DNA from: Pezizomycotina sp. ARF18
Taxonomy: Eukaryota; Ascomycota
NCBI GenBank assembly: GCA_002224055.1
Contig: AZLU01000118.1
Location: 41,955 to 96,858, forward strand
Length of the DNA stretch: 54,904 nt
Direction: 5' to 3'
Shown here: piece by piece, positions 25,402 through 37,230 of the stretch
Numbering within the stretch: position 1 is the first letter of the stretch
Layout of the letters: each line of letters opens with the position of its first letter
Notes under the pieces: generated by a model
What the model was told of the DNA's origin: nothing
Database searches by the model: none
The model's input: the letters and a program-made list of their open reading frames with translations, nothing else
Program-made: the position numbers and the translations under genes

Positions 25402-25904
25402 AAAAAGAAATGATCCAAAAAATGACAATAGATATGACTCCCTCTATAATTGAACGCCAGGACCGGAAAAAGAAGAGATGTTTTCAAGGATATACAAGTG
25501 GTATCAAATAAATAAGGAGAATAATAGTATGCGATGATAATATTTCTTGTTGACTTGGATTGAGTCAGGGTTTAAACAGGAAAGAGAAAGGAAGAGAATG
25601 ACTCGGAAGACAAGACGTAAAAAGCTTATACTAATAATAGCGAAGCGAATGTGTATGTGTGTGGTGTGATAATTCGGCAATGATATTACCTACTTCTTGA
25701 AAATCATGATATATGCCTGAATGAATAATAGAGCCATAAAATAACAATAAAAACGTACCATGTTTCGAAGTCATGAAGCTGTCATTCATGATTAATACGT
25801 TAGGCTCCCTTCATAAGTATGCCATGATGTACTTTCCGAGATATGTATAAATTAAAAAGAATGCCCAAACCCATAAGACGCCGTGCTCTTTAACCCCCCC
25901 CCCC

Positions 25905-25941
<37 letters not shown>

Positions 25942-26210
25942 ACATACAGTATTTCAAAGGAAAATAGCAAAAAACAAGCATTACTGGCACACTTAAAGGA
26001 AACCTTTTACTCTTCACCGGAAGCCTTGAAATCGTCAATGGAGAGTGACAAAAAGAATAAAAGTGTGAAAAAGAAGAAAAGAGAACTTGGGATATCAACT
26101 GAGACGGAAAGAGGAAAAACCAAAGACAAGATGGGTCATCTCGGAGATGCAACTGACTATCTTTAGTATTGCAGGTACATCGGAATCGGAATTGGGACAC
26201 CTAAGATGAG
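25011..26210. other. RCF1 downstream region
   Basis: Convergent 3' intergenic region without a visible gene. It contains a T/A tract near 25370-25400 and, at 25894-25940, twelve C followed directly by thirty-five A. Confidence 0.6.
25894..25940 (+). repeat. C12-A35 compound homopolymer
   Basis: Twelve consecutive C residues are followed without interruption by thirty-five A residues. Confidence 0.9.
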
Positions 26211-28148
26211 TCAATTGGCCAGGTTGTTGTTCTTCGAGTCCGACTTGGACATACGATCGTCCTCGCTGTTGCTGGTGGCGTCACTCTGCGAGTAGATACT
26301 GTGACCGTCGGAATCGTGCGTAGCTTCGGATTCTTGGTAGGTCGGTGTCGAATAACCATCCTCGTCATCGTCGAGGCCGTGACCATCTTCAGTCTCGGTT
26401 TCAAAGGTGGAATCGTCGTCTGCGTGGTTGAGGACACGCCCTCCAAGCTTCACCTCGGAAGGCCGAACGACGTAGCTAAGCGCCTTCTTTCCTTCCTCGA
26501 TCAGAGCCTCGGCCACGAACTGGCAGCGCTCAATGAGGCATTCATCTTCGCCGAGGCATCGAGCAGCGCTTGGTGCTTGGCGATATCAGACGCCAACCTT
26601 TTCTCGTCCTTAACTCTCCGGGCTATTATGTGATCCTGTGGGATAGCTGTCGTCGGATCTCCAGATTCTTCCTTCGGCGTCGAAGCATCCGCACTATCCC
26701 TCCTCGTCCTCGTCCTCTTCTTCGTCTTCTTCCTCGTCCTCATCCTCATCTTCGAGGAACGCTTACTTGCGTTCTTCTTATTCTCCGCTTCGTCGTCGTT
26801 AGCATCGTAGAATTCGTCGAGCTCGAATTCCAACTCCCTGGACGATTTCTTTTTCGAGCAAGCGCGTTTAGAGCACCAGATCTTGCAAGTCGGCGGAACC
26901 TGCGCAGCTCACCGAGCTGCTTCCTCATTTTCTTTTCGAGAGTTTTGTTGATTGCGAGAAGGATGCATTCGATATTTCCAGATCGAGAACCTTCCTTTCT
27001 CGTCGTGCGCCGCCGCAAGTTCCTTTTGCTGTTCTATCATCGCCGCCGCCGCAGAGACCTTCGGCTGAACGTCATAGGAGGATATTTTGGAGAAAGGGGT
27101 GCTTCAGATGGGTGAGAGGAGTGAGGGCGCCATTCTGGTGAGTATTTGCAACGTCTGGAGGAAGATGTGGCTTAATTTCCGCGTACGAGCCAATTGAGAC
27201 TGCCCTACTGTGTCTCCTTGGGGTGTAGCTGCGACATCGAGCTCGGTCTTCGACTACGTACGGAGTTTTGACAGGAAAGCTGCGGCGGAGCAGAGGGTAG
27301 TACCGGAGACTTGACGGTCGGTGCGGTTGGTGAGAATAATGAACCTTGGGTGACTGCGCAGGATGGTTCGACGCGGCCCTCGGAGGCGAGCAACTCATGT
27401 TCGAGCTCATCGTCGAGCTTAGCGTAGACGAAGAAGTTTGATGGGTGATACCGACCGCGAAGATCCATTGTTTGCTCCAAAGCTCTTCGGTGCCGTTAGC
27501 ATACACAAATTTCGAATTCCGGTCTCTAACGGGAGAAACGGGCGAAACCATGCTGGGAGCTAGCTTAGGGTATTGCGGAGCTGTGATTGGGTCGGGTCGA
27601 GCTTCGGTTTCTGCTTCGAGCTGGGGACTTTGGCATGCGCATTCATACTCTAGGAGACGGAGCTTTCGCCGGAGTCTGGACGGAGTCTTAGCCGTAGCAC
27701 TGGCGGCGTAGAAGAATTTGGGATTGGAGACGGGTGGCTTAGAGTGCTGCCTCAGCGTCGGACTGGTGTGTGGTTTGGCATCGCTGGCGTGGAAAAACTT
27801 GGGCGCTGAATCTTTGTTAGCCTTGCGGACGGGGTGCTGACCGTGGGAATGTGCTGGCCCATCCGTCCGAACAGAGCTGTGGCTCACCACCGAGCCTACA
27901 ACCGAGCCGCCGCCATGCGAGGAAGCAGCGCTCGGAGGCCTTTTGTACGGGTCTGAAGCGCCAAGAGAGGAGCAGGCCGTCGAGCTGGTGTGACTGACGG
28001 TCGAAAGTTGTCGGAATCACCTCTGCGAGCCTAGTGCCGCATTGCGGTTTGGAGGTGATCTCACTGAAACGGTCGGAGCTTTATACGGTGGTTTATTGGA
28101 CTGGCCCGCCAAACGAGGCCCTGTTGCTGCAACTGGAACAACCGGCAT
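26211..28148 (-). CDS. conserved Pezizomycotina protein with KFF(H/Y)A motifs and coiled coil
   Basis: The start at 28148 gives MPVVPVAATGPRLAGQSNKP. The first half is disordered, Ser/Pro-rich, and repeats an aromatic motif: APKFFHASDA, PKFFYAASA, SKFVYANGTEE and NFFVYAKLDDE. A basic stretch (PRRHSRAVSIGSYAEI) follows, then a coiled-coil block near 27000-26880 with an LEISN...LLAINKTLEKKMR core and GELRRFRRLARSG. An acidic linker (EFELDEFYDANDDEAEN) precedes the C-terminal helix DIAKHQALLDASAKMNASL and AEALIEEGKKALSYVV, and the protein ends in a Ser/Asp-rich tail at 26211. I recognise this arrangement as a family conserved across filamentous ascomycetes without an assigned function. The frame changes at least five times. 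The motif repetition suggests short linear binding sites, which is inference. Confidence 0.72.
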
Positions 28149-30359
28149 TGTGACGACGTTTGTGACGGTTTACGTATGCGTGTGCGTTATTTGTGCGTCT
28201 TGTGTGCTTATGTATATATATAATTCTGAATGGTTGTCGTATATGTATGACTTTCCTTTGGACGTAAATTCTAGGCCCGTACTGCACCTTACGTCTGATC
28301 TTTAGAGCTATAATAAACTTTCTTCCATGGGAAATCCAATGAAATGTCGTTGAAATCAGAGACAAAAAGCAAAATTTTGTCCTCGTTGTTCGATCCACGA
28401 AAAACAGCCGCTCTTTTCGAAAACCGTATATTCCCCGGCGCTGCCAGATTATAATAGATCCAAACAGATCAAAAGGATAGATTGCTAATGCAGAATGTTC
28501 GCTTGTCTAGCAAGGGTAGAAAGTCTTCCACTATAGATAAAAAAGAGGGGAATTATAGCGGAGTAAAAAAAAAAAAAAAAGGCTGTAAATAGAGGGATGG
28601 GCGGAGTAGAAAAAGAATGAAAAATTGTTGGCAGGAAAAAGCGGCGGGGATGCAAACTACTGCATGGACCTAAGAGTATGGACTCCGTGTGGGAGAAAAG
28701 GATTATGCCTGGATGATTTGGCGACGTTGATTTGGTCCTCTTTTGGGTTCGTCTCTTCCTTTTGTCCTTTCCTTTCCTGCAAGGTCACTGGTTCATTCCG
28801 TCGGCTCTCGGTTCAAAGTGCCCAAATAGAGAATCGGATAGAAACAAGGTCCAAAAGGTTGAATAGAGAGCGGTAATTGATGATGACAATTATGAGGATA
28901 GTCGTGATGGATGAAATGGTGATTAGAAAGAAGGTGAGGAAGAGAAGAGGTGAGAAGATCGGAACTGAAGGTGTTTTGATTTATTTTAAATTTAATTATT
29001 TTATTTTTTTTTTATTTTTATTTCATTTCAATTTCCGCCTCATTACCCCCCCCCCCGTCGCTAAATGACCGCATTGAGCGCCCCCAAGACCTCGCTGTGA
29101 GAAGAGTTAAAGGGAAAGGAGACTTTCTTTTCCCTCGAATGGAGCAAGGACCAGAATGTATAAGGGAGCAGCTATTTTCAGGAACAGGAATTGAAAACGA
29201 AAAGGAAAAAACCCCCAATTTTAACAAGAGAGACCTTTCCAGAACAAGGAGGAAACAGACAGCGGTCCATTCGGGGGGAAAGCAGTAGTGTAATTTCATA
29301 TGCATTTGTAACTGCGCTCTTAGCTGGCCCTTTTACTTAGCTGGCTCTCCCTTCTTAACCAAGGTTAGTTGCAGTTAGTTAGGGAGCAAGTTGGTTTGTT
29401 CTCTCCTTCTCTTTCTCTTCCTACTGCAGTGTTTCATATTATATTCCTGGCTCTTTGAAAATGTAAAGGATTGAGGCACTTTTTTTTTTTTTTTTTTATT
29501 CTTTTCCATCCGATATTTCTTCTTTTGTTTTTCTTAATTGGATTTCTTCAACCTTCCTTGTCGCCGAAATTCAAGAGGCTCCCAAAGGAAGGAATGCAGC
29601 AAAGATGTACTTTCATTATCTATACACACGTACATACGAGAAAAGAGTCGATACGGAGATAGACTCATGAAATATAGACAGTTCATCGGAGATGTTCAAC
29701 AGCTGCTGGTGTGTCGTTGTAACCAAGGCTAAGAAATCGAGGAGTTTGAAATTGTTTCGCACCTGAGAAAAAAAAGGAGATTAAACTGTTGCGCAAAATC
29801 CGATACCTCCGCTCGGATTCTCGCCGATGATCTTCTCTTGGTGCCAATATCCATCGTCCATTTATAGCACAGAAAATACTTTCAATAGAGACACGATGGA
29901 TACGTGTAACTTGTAAAAGTTCTACTTGAATTTGTTATAGTAAAACAGACGGAAATGAGCGCCAATTGTACTTTTCTTTCTTTCCTTTTCACGGTGTTCT
30001 CCTTTAAAATATCCGAAGCCGTCCTTTTCAAATAGATGCCTATTATTACACCCACGTGAATATACTTACTTGTGTGTTGTTTTGTTTTTAGCCTTGCCGT
30101 AATTGCGCAACTTGGGTGTGTGTGCGTGTATGTGTGTGTGTCACAAAAATCAATTATATATTTAATATGGTTGTTGTTCTCACGTGCTCACGCGCCTTTT
30201 TTTTTTTTTTTTTTTAAAAAAAAAAGGGGACCGCGTTCACCCGTGGTTTTTTTATTTTTGTTTTCTTTTTTCTCCCTCAGCACATTTGCGTTGGAAACAG
30301 GACTAGGCTATTTTGTCGTCGTCATTCTATCAATCTCGAAATTCCACCGCCTACTTCGG
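28149..30359. other. divergent promoter region
   Basis: 2.2 kb between two divergent genes. Contents: A16 near 28565-28580, an AT stretch 28978-29030, a C-run near 29046-29056, a T-run near 29480-29498, a TG-rich patch 30115-30141, and T-then-A runs near 30199-30224. No additional gene is supported. Confidence 0.55.
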
Positions 30360-32980
30360 ATGACGGATTCAAAAGAAGGCGCGACAGCACCGACAGTAAC
30401 GTTCGAGAATGCGTCCTCAAGAGGCAGCTCTTAGGACCCAGTGTTCTTAAGAGCGGGCAGGAGAACGTTGACCAGGTGGGGCTTACCTGCCGAAACACTA
30501 CTGCGAATGGCCCTGCTGACTGAACAATTGGATTTAAACAGACCAAAGTTTCCGAAATCATCTACGAAGCATCAAAGGGATCGAAGTACTTCAAGAATGA
30601 GGAGCGAAGGGATAAGAATGTGCGTTTGCGTCAAATAAGCTCTCGATATTCTGCGTTAATTATGTGGAGTATTACTATCTCTGCTGACGGCTTGCATCCC
30701 AGCTTACCGAACGAATAGAGCGTATTTTGAAAAAGAAAGAGGAGCTCGAACGGTTGGACATTTCATCGGACGTGAGAAGGGCAGATATTTACGTGCGTTC
30801 CTCGAATACCTTGAAATTGAGGGATAGGTATGGAAGCTAAACAGCAGTGGTGGTGGAAACAATCAGATTGCGAAACGAGAAGTCGAACGGGATTTATCGC
30901 AGACTGTAATACATGTCGATTGTGACGCTTTCTATGCGTCCGTTGAAGGTATATAGAACCTGTCGAGCCCCTCTTCCTCAAAATGCTTGTTATTGAAGCT
31001 ATTACTCTTCCCATCTAGAACTTGACCACCGGAGTACAAAAACGTGCCCATGGCTGTTGGAAAGGGAGTCTGACGACATGCAACTACCTCGCTAGGAAGT
31101 TCGGGTGCCGCAGCGGAATGGCGGGTCACATTGCTAAAAGTACACACCTTGCATATCCAATACATACGACGAGAATTGACTATAACGTGGTGTTGGTATT
31201 ACAGAACTCTGCCCGCAGCTAGTATGCCTTCCCTTGAACCATCAAAAGTACGGCGCAAAGGCGAAAGAGGTCCGTGAGGTACTAGTCAAGTACGATGAAC
31301 GGTTTGAAGCCGCGAGTGTTGATGAGGCGTACCTAAATATAACCCAGGTAGGCTATTTTATGGATGAAAATCTTGATATGATTACTAGCTGATAAATATT
31401 TCGATTGCATGTAGTATCTTAGTGAGCATGATCTAGATGCAGAGCAAGTCGTCGAGCAAATTCGCAACGAAGTATTCGAGCATAGCAAGGTCACGGTATC
31501 TGCCGGTATTGCGCCTAACGCGAGACTTGCTAAGATAGCGTCTAATATAAACAAGCCGAATGGACAATTTGTACGTCTTATTCGAAGCTTCTCAAATATT
31601 ATACAGGCGATCTCTAACAAATTTACAGATAATACCAAATGAACGAGAAGCGGTCATGGAATACATGAGAACCCTTCCGGTTCGAAAGGTCAACGGCGTC
31701 GGAAGGGTTTTTGAACGCGAGCTTGAAGCGGTTGTATCAAAACGTGCGGGGATATTACGGAATGCGAGGTTATATAACAAAGGTACCACTCAAGAAAACA
31801 AGCCTTCTAAGAAATACGTGCTAATATTTTGGAATAGCTCTTCGGCGAAAAGGCCTTTGAGTTTTTGGTTGACTGCATGCTCGGTATCGGCCGCACCGAA
31901 ATAAGGCCCGCCGGCGAATACATACGCAAGTCCATTGGTACCGAATCGACGTTCCGAGATCTGAGCGGCACACCTGGACTTCGGGAGAAGCTCATGAAAC
32001 CGCAGAATCTCTCGAAGAAGATTTGGCGAAGCATCAACTTTCAGGAAGAGTTTTACATCTTAAGTATGATTATAAACACATCACTTCCTTCATTTTTCGG
32101 TTAAGGATCCTGGGTACTAACTCAATGCAAAAATAGAATTAAACAGCACAATTATCTCGAAACGATCCGACAAAACCCTTACCCCGAGCGATATGGAAAG
32201 CTACAGACCTCTACGAATTCGCATTACGATGCTCACAACGCTCGAAAAGGAACTGAAGCCGTTAACGTTAAGGCTGATGGGCCTTCGGCTTACGGGATTG
32301 GCCAGCCTAAAGAAGATCGATTCACTAGACGACTTCTTCAAGGTACCCGCAGGAGCAAGTAACAAGCATAAAAAGGTATCCAGCGGAGGAGAAGTGGGAA
32401 ACATGGCCGGAAGACGAGTGGACGAAATACGATGCGACGGGGTTTGAGATCAGAAGGGTGGAGTCGCCGTTTCCCAGCGATGAAGGTACCTCAGCGACCA
32501 AGCAGAGCTATCAAAGTCGCCGGCTGCAGCTGTAGATTCACCTACCTCCAAGTCACCAATTGCAGGGGAGGGCACTTTCAACGATGTCGAGGAGGAGAAC
32601 AATGTTTGGTCGTGTCCGATCTGTTCCAAGCCTCAGCCGGCGGACGATCAGCTATTCAACCAACACGTCGACTACTGCCTGTCAAAACAGACGATCCTGG
32701 AGGCGGTAAAGGAAACATCCAACGTGGCGGTGGAACCAGAAACTAGGGTTCCCGAACCGCCGAGGAATAAGTCACCCGAGAAGGCAACGCTAAGCTGGAT
32801 GATCCAGGACAGAAAAGAAAACGCGGTAACGCCTAGACCGAAATCGACGAGGGCGGCCACGGAAGAAGCAGAGGATAGGATTCTGAGTGAAGTTCGTGTA
32901 TTGCATTTTTGTGAAGGTGTATTTTTATTTTTGCTTTGTCTGCTTTTCTTTCTGCATAGCGTTCGGGGAGCAGCATGTAA
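30360..32980 (+). CDS. DNA polymerase kappa (DinB family, Y-family translesion polymerase)
   Basis: Polymerase kappa copies past minor-groove lesions. The start at 30360 gives [20 protein letters not shown]. Conserved blocks follow in order: [40 protein letters not shown], the catalytic [11 protein letters not shown] (near 30915-30947), [38 protein letters not shown], and [15 protein letters not shown], which holds the second catalytic Asp-Glu pair. The thumb and little-finger regions follow ([34 protein letters not shown], then [20 protein letters not shown]). A C-terminal ubiquitin-binding zinc finger (UBZ type) has CPICSKPQ...FNQHVDYC. A short last exon (about 32960-32980) ends at a TAA. 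At least six introns and several frame breaks are present. The RPEL gene converges from the right. Confidence 0.93.
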
Positions 32981-33381
32981 TTTTTTTGGGGGTAAGTTGC
33001 ATAGAGTAATTCCAGGAGTATCGCTTTTTTTGTCGTTTTCATTAGAAGCTAGAGCAATGTCATGGGTTGTTATAATTCGAAATGTTTGTGTTCGTAAGTC
33101 GCCCGTGAGAGCTGATTTTCACCAACTCATCATCGCAGAATAATGAATATCATTGGCACATGAAATCAGTGAACCAGCAAGCTTTCGAATTTTCATTCTT
33201 TTAAAATTCCTATTCTAAAGGAAATGAAATAACAAACGAGAGTATCCCAATAAAAAGGAAAAAAAAAAAACATGAAAAATTCCAAGGTTCTGGTCCGGAT
33301 CCAAGGTAAGTAAGAAGCGCTTTGCGGTCGAAAAAAAAAAATTTAAATGCTCAAAGAAAGTCGATTGTAAAATCTCCGAGT
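32981..33381. other. convergent 3' intergenic region
   Basis: About 400 nt between the convergent polymerase kappa and RPEL genes, AT-rich with two A-runs. No gene is seen. Confidence 0.6.
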
Positions 33382-34052
33382 TTACTTAGTGATCTCGGAT
33401 TCTACATAACAAGAAATAAAAGGGTTAGTTCATCGTAAAGATATCCAGCAAAGTTATAACTAGCGAAGGGATGAGATCTTACCCGAAAGGATGCCCTTCT
33501 TGACGAGGTCCTCCGCTTCGGGTCTCTCGCCGCCAATGAATCCCTCCAACTAGACCATTGATCGAGTTAGTGGCAGTCCTTTGATAATTTCGATAAGTTG
33601 TTTAGGGGGTTATATATGCACGGGTTGCGTACCTTCTTCTTCTCCACCTCGTGATGGTCAGGCTGCTGCCCCTCGGGAAGTAGATGTGGCCTAGAGTTCC
33701 ATACCAAACATTCTGATATCAGCATCCCAGTAACACAAAATAAAGAGAAAGCATTATTTGAAAAGCTTGGTAATATAAAACTTTCACGTACGCTCCTCCA
33801 GCTCCTCCCTGTTAGGGCGGTGCGCGAGCCCTTGCTTGAGCTTATCCTGCGCCATCTTGTGCTCCAGCTCCTCTGCGCAATCTGGACGGCCGCCGACTCG
33901 GTACCGTGCAGGATGTCCTGTCGATGAGTCCTTCTGCTTGGCCGGGCGGTCGACGAGGGCGATTCGATCGTTTTTCTCCTCTCGTGGCCCTGCGGGACGC
34001 TCTCCTCGACGGCGGTTGGGGTGGTCTCGTCGGTGACGGCTTCTTCGGCCAT
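33382..34052 (-). CDS. RPEL-repeat protein
   Basis: The start at 34052 gives MAEEAVTDETTPTAVEESVP. Three RPEL-type motifs are readable when frame changes are allowed: a first one around ARPSRR...DILHGTESAAVQ (33960-33890), a second RPNREELEE preceded by EELEHKMAQDKLKQGLAH (33870-33797), and a third ERPEAEDLVKKGILS (about 33530-33484). RPEL motifs bind monomeric actin in animal proteins. The fungal family of small multi-RPEL proteins is conserved, but its role is less defined. Introns lie near 33725-33790, 33550-33630 and 33402-33483. The final exon encodes SEITK and stops at 33382. The length of about 125-140 residues fits the fungal family. Confidence 0.8.
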
Positions 34053-34777
34053 AGCTTTTGTTTATTTTGTTTGTTGTGGTGGTTTTGGTGTTTATTTGAA
34101 CTTTCTGTTTTTGAAGAATGGAGGGGTGTTAGAGGTGAGCTTTGAGCAGATGATAATTCTTGATGTTTGCAAATTGATAAAAAAAAAAAAAAAGTAGAAG
34201 ATGCTTGTTTGACGTTTTTTCGAGTTGAGGTAAGGCTTTGTTCAGTGGCTTCCGCGCCAAAGAAGAGTGGATACTGTGATGTCATGTAGTCTAGGCCTAA
34301 CGACGCTAGAATCTTCGTTTAATGGCACTCCTGCCCAAGTATCTTTCTTACCTTTTGCGAAACAAAAGCACTTTCTCGAGGTATAAGGAAGAAGTTCTTT
34401 AGTTTAGCGATATTATTTTTGACGGGGTAAATGTACTTGTGAGTTGAATATATATTTGTTGAACAATTGTATGTGATGCAGGTGCTGAGTGATTTATTAT
34501 TGGAACTCGCAGAGGGTAGTGGGGTAAAAAAATATACGCTAGGCAAAATTATATACTGCGACGGAAAAATTACTAGTTCGACGAATGACATGATGATGCA
34601 CGTCTGAGGCTCTATTTTACGTTGCTCTATTTAATCTACGCCTTACACTTTCCCCCTCTTTTAGGCGCTTGGCCAAAACGTCGATCTAAAGCTGTGACGT
34701 ACAGTATCCGACTGATCTTTTTAACCACCTCTACGAATCAAAGTATAGCCGGCCGGTAACCACGGGATAAATAAAAG
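34053..34777. other. divergent RPEL/DUF7704 promoter region
   Basis: 725 nt between two divergent genes, which must hold both promoters. It has A14 near 34179-34193 and is AT-rich between 34380 and 34560. No motif is identified with confidence. Confidence 0.5.
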
Positions 34778-35251
34778 ATGAAGCTCCAATCTAAAACAAA
34801 CACGGTTTCCGTCCCCGCAATATACAGCTTCTACTTCCTCACCTTCGAGCCCGTAGCGGCGCTCGGTGGGTATTCCTCTGCTTCTTCCAGCCCGAAGCCT
34901 TCGCCGTCAGGACGAACCCGCACACACACCCGCCGCCGCTCCCTCTCACAAAGCACGGCGAGCAGCTCCTCGTCGCCGTGGGCAGCCGTACATATTCTTC
35001 GCGATAACTGAGATCCTGGTGCTACGCGCGACGAGGGAGCTTGCAGTGTGGAAGGCCGTCTGCTTGGGGATATTGTTCTCCGATATGGGTCACTTGTACA
35101 TGCTCACCATGCTCGGTGCAGGGACGGGGGCGCTTTACGAGTGTGGGCGTTTAATTCGGACGATTGTATCAATGTCGGCACGCTGTGGTTGGGTGGGCTG
35201 CTGAGGCTGTTCTTCATTCTCGGGTTGGGTTCAAGACTGTCTCCGCTGTAA
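34778..35251 (+). CDS. DUF7704-family integral membrane protein
   Basis: The start at 34778 gives MKLQSKTNTVSVPAIYSFYF, followed by LTFEPVAALGG (first membrane helix). After one frame change comes IFFAITEILVLRATRELAVW with KAVCLGILFSDMGHLYMLTM (second and third helices and the conserved Asp-x-Gly-His). After another change comes VWAFNSDDCINVGTLWLGG and LLRLFFILGLG (last helix), ending at 35251. This is the four-helix arrangement of fungal DUF7704 proteins, whose function is unknown. No intron is needed. At roughly 155 residues it matches the family. The two frame changes fall near 34870-34900 and 35120-35135. Confidence 0.82.
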
Positions 35252-35383
35252 AAAGTGGTGGGGAGCAGGTGTCGGTTCAGGCTTGGAGACGGATTGCTGT
35301 GGTGAGGGAGGGTAAATTAGCTGCCACTACGAAGTAGGTAGGTCCGGACTAGTATGTGTTAGCGAGAATATAGCAAAATAAGA

Positions 35384-35673
35384 AAATGACAAAAATGCCC
35401 ACACCCAAAAATTATTGACAAAAATGCCCATCCTTGCTAACACTCGTATATATATATATAAATATAAAACCAACGATATCTCAGCCAATTCTTAGTAAAA
35501 ATTTAGAAATAAAAAACGAAAAAATAGCTAAAATTATATAAAATAATAATAATTTCTTTGAATTCTTCGCAATTTTTCATATATATATATTTTATAAAGT
35601 TTGATAGAAATTGATTGAGATATTGTATTTCTAAGTTGCGGTGGTAGTGAGGATATGGCATTTTTGTCATTTC
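35384..35673. mobile_element. foldback / MITE-like element
   Basis: The outer inverted repeats share AAATGACAAAAATGCC (left 35384-35399; right, inverted, about 35657-35673). A second direct copy of GACAAAAATGCCCA lies just inside the left end (about 35417-35430). A further imperfect inverted pair lies inside (left about 35474-35495, right about 35605-35626, sharing a TATCTCA core), so the roughly 290-bp unit could fold on itself. It has no coding capacity. I could not identify a target-site duplication. It fits a non-autonomous miniature inverted-repeat element, but a simple structured spacer is possible. Confidence 0.45.
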
Positions 35674-36058
35674 TTTTTTTTTTTTTTTTTTTTTTTTCAG
35701 GCAAGCCGCAATATCAATTTGCGTGTTCTTGGTATGGCTCATCTCACCTAGGGTCACTTCAACCCGCCGGTCCCCCAGCTTCTACGCTCGCCAGGTCGTC
35801 TAGGTCTGCGCGCATTCACAACGGCTAAAGTTCGTTCTACTACTCTTCCTAAGCAGGAGTTCCTTTAGTTTTTTTTCTATAATGTACTCTTGATAAATTT
35901 TGTTTTAATTCCGTATTTGCTAATCATTTCTAAAGACCTTGACGCGGCCGCGCAAATCATCTGACCTCTATCTACTATCAGGTATATATTAGTTTATTAT
36001 TGAACTTTATCGATTCGTTTCCGAAATTTAATTGCTAACCTCATTTTATCTTTTTTAG

Positions 36059-36254
36059 CTCAATGGTCTTAATGTTTCCCTTGCAACCATCGAAAAGAGA
36101 CTCGATACGCTAAGCCAAGAGATCGAAGTTAATATGGGTGGGATGATAGTAAGATGAGAAGCTGAGTGGAAAAGTCGATGGGATTATCTACGAAATAGGA
36201 AGGGTCACTGGGGCTCTAGAAGCCAGGGGGGTTATTGGGAGGACTGGTTCTTGA
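36059..36254 (+). CDS. coiled-coil coding exon of an unrecognised gene
   Basis: A 3' splice site (ttttttag, ending at 36058) is followed by LNGLNVSLATIEKRLDTLSQ and EIEVNMGG. After compensating two likely single-base losses (a G-run near 36139 and ATGAGAAG near 36156) the frame continues as KLSGKVDGIIYEIGRVTGAL and EARGVIGRTGS, then a stop at 36252-36254. With exactly two added bases the exon is 66 codons including the stop. The pattern is a heptad-rich coiled coil. An upstream exon may be 35938-35980 (between ctaaag and a gtatat donor), but I cannot connect it firmly. No family is recognised. Because the exon sits in a repeat island it may belong to a multicopy gene family or a gene relic. 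Confidence 0.35.
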
Positions 36255-37119
36255 ATTTGGGAACTCATGGGTCTTGCAACCACAATCAGAGAATTTTCAA
36301 GAAAAGAGCTGTCTTACGAAACAACACCATTTCTTCAAGGGTTGTTTGTATTCCATCCTCCTTTTGTCACTTATCGAAATATTATTGCTTAAAAAAAAAG
36401 GAAAAAAAAGGAAAGAAAGGAAAGGAAATCGTTATTAGCTGTCTCTTAATACTGTTGGGTTGGCGTTTTTCAGTTCTCTTTTCTTTTACTTCTATTCACT
36501 ACGTTGTTAGTTATTCGCTTTTAGTATCTACAAAGCGAGATTTATTTATTGGCGCTTGCTATATTCGTAACCCCGAACCAGTACACTCGTAACTGACACG
36601 CTTTTTCCAGTTACTTTTAAAATAATAGGTTGTTTTACGAGAGTGTACGCTATATCCGAGTATCTGCGCAGCACGAAGACAAACCAGCAATATCGCCTTG
36701 TTACTCCGCTTTCCCTGCTCCCGTGGAAGCTTCATATATATATATATTTATATTATCACGACTAGTATTATATAGTATATAATATATATATATATATTCC
36801 CGAATCTGTTCGAATATATATAGGTATGTGTCTCCTAAGCTTTACCTAACACCGCGTTATCTATCCGTATTATTGCGCCGAGCTGTTAACTGTGAGCCAT
36901 CAGGCTCTGTCGTGTGCAGCGATAATTCACAAAAATCTTTTTTTATTTTTTATAATAATTACTATTACAGGCTTAGTGGTGCGTGAGGGTGACGAGTTTA
37001 ACAGTTTTTGGGTTACGGACATAGCAAGCGCCTTTATTTATTTATTGGGATTGTATTTGGTCCCCCTATATACTAAATTTCATTTGACTTTCAACGTTGG
37101 CCGCGCTGCTTCCGTCATC

Positions 37120-37230
37120 GCCTCTGCCTTCACCTTTGCCTCTGCCTTCACCTTTGCCTCTGCCTGCGCGCCTCTACCTGCACACCTCTACCTGCGCGCC
37201 TCTGCATGCGCGCCTACCTGCGCGCCTCTG
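37120..37230. repeat. minisatellite of 18-nt and 14-nt units
   Basis: Two exact tandem copies of gcctctgccttcaccttt (37120-37137, 37138-37155) run into degenerate units of acctgcgcgcctct with small variations up to about 37230. Confidence 0.85.
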
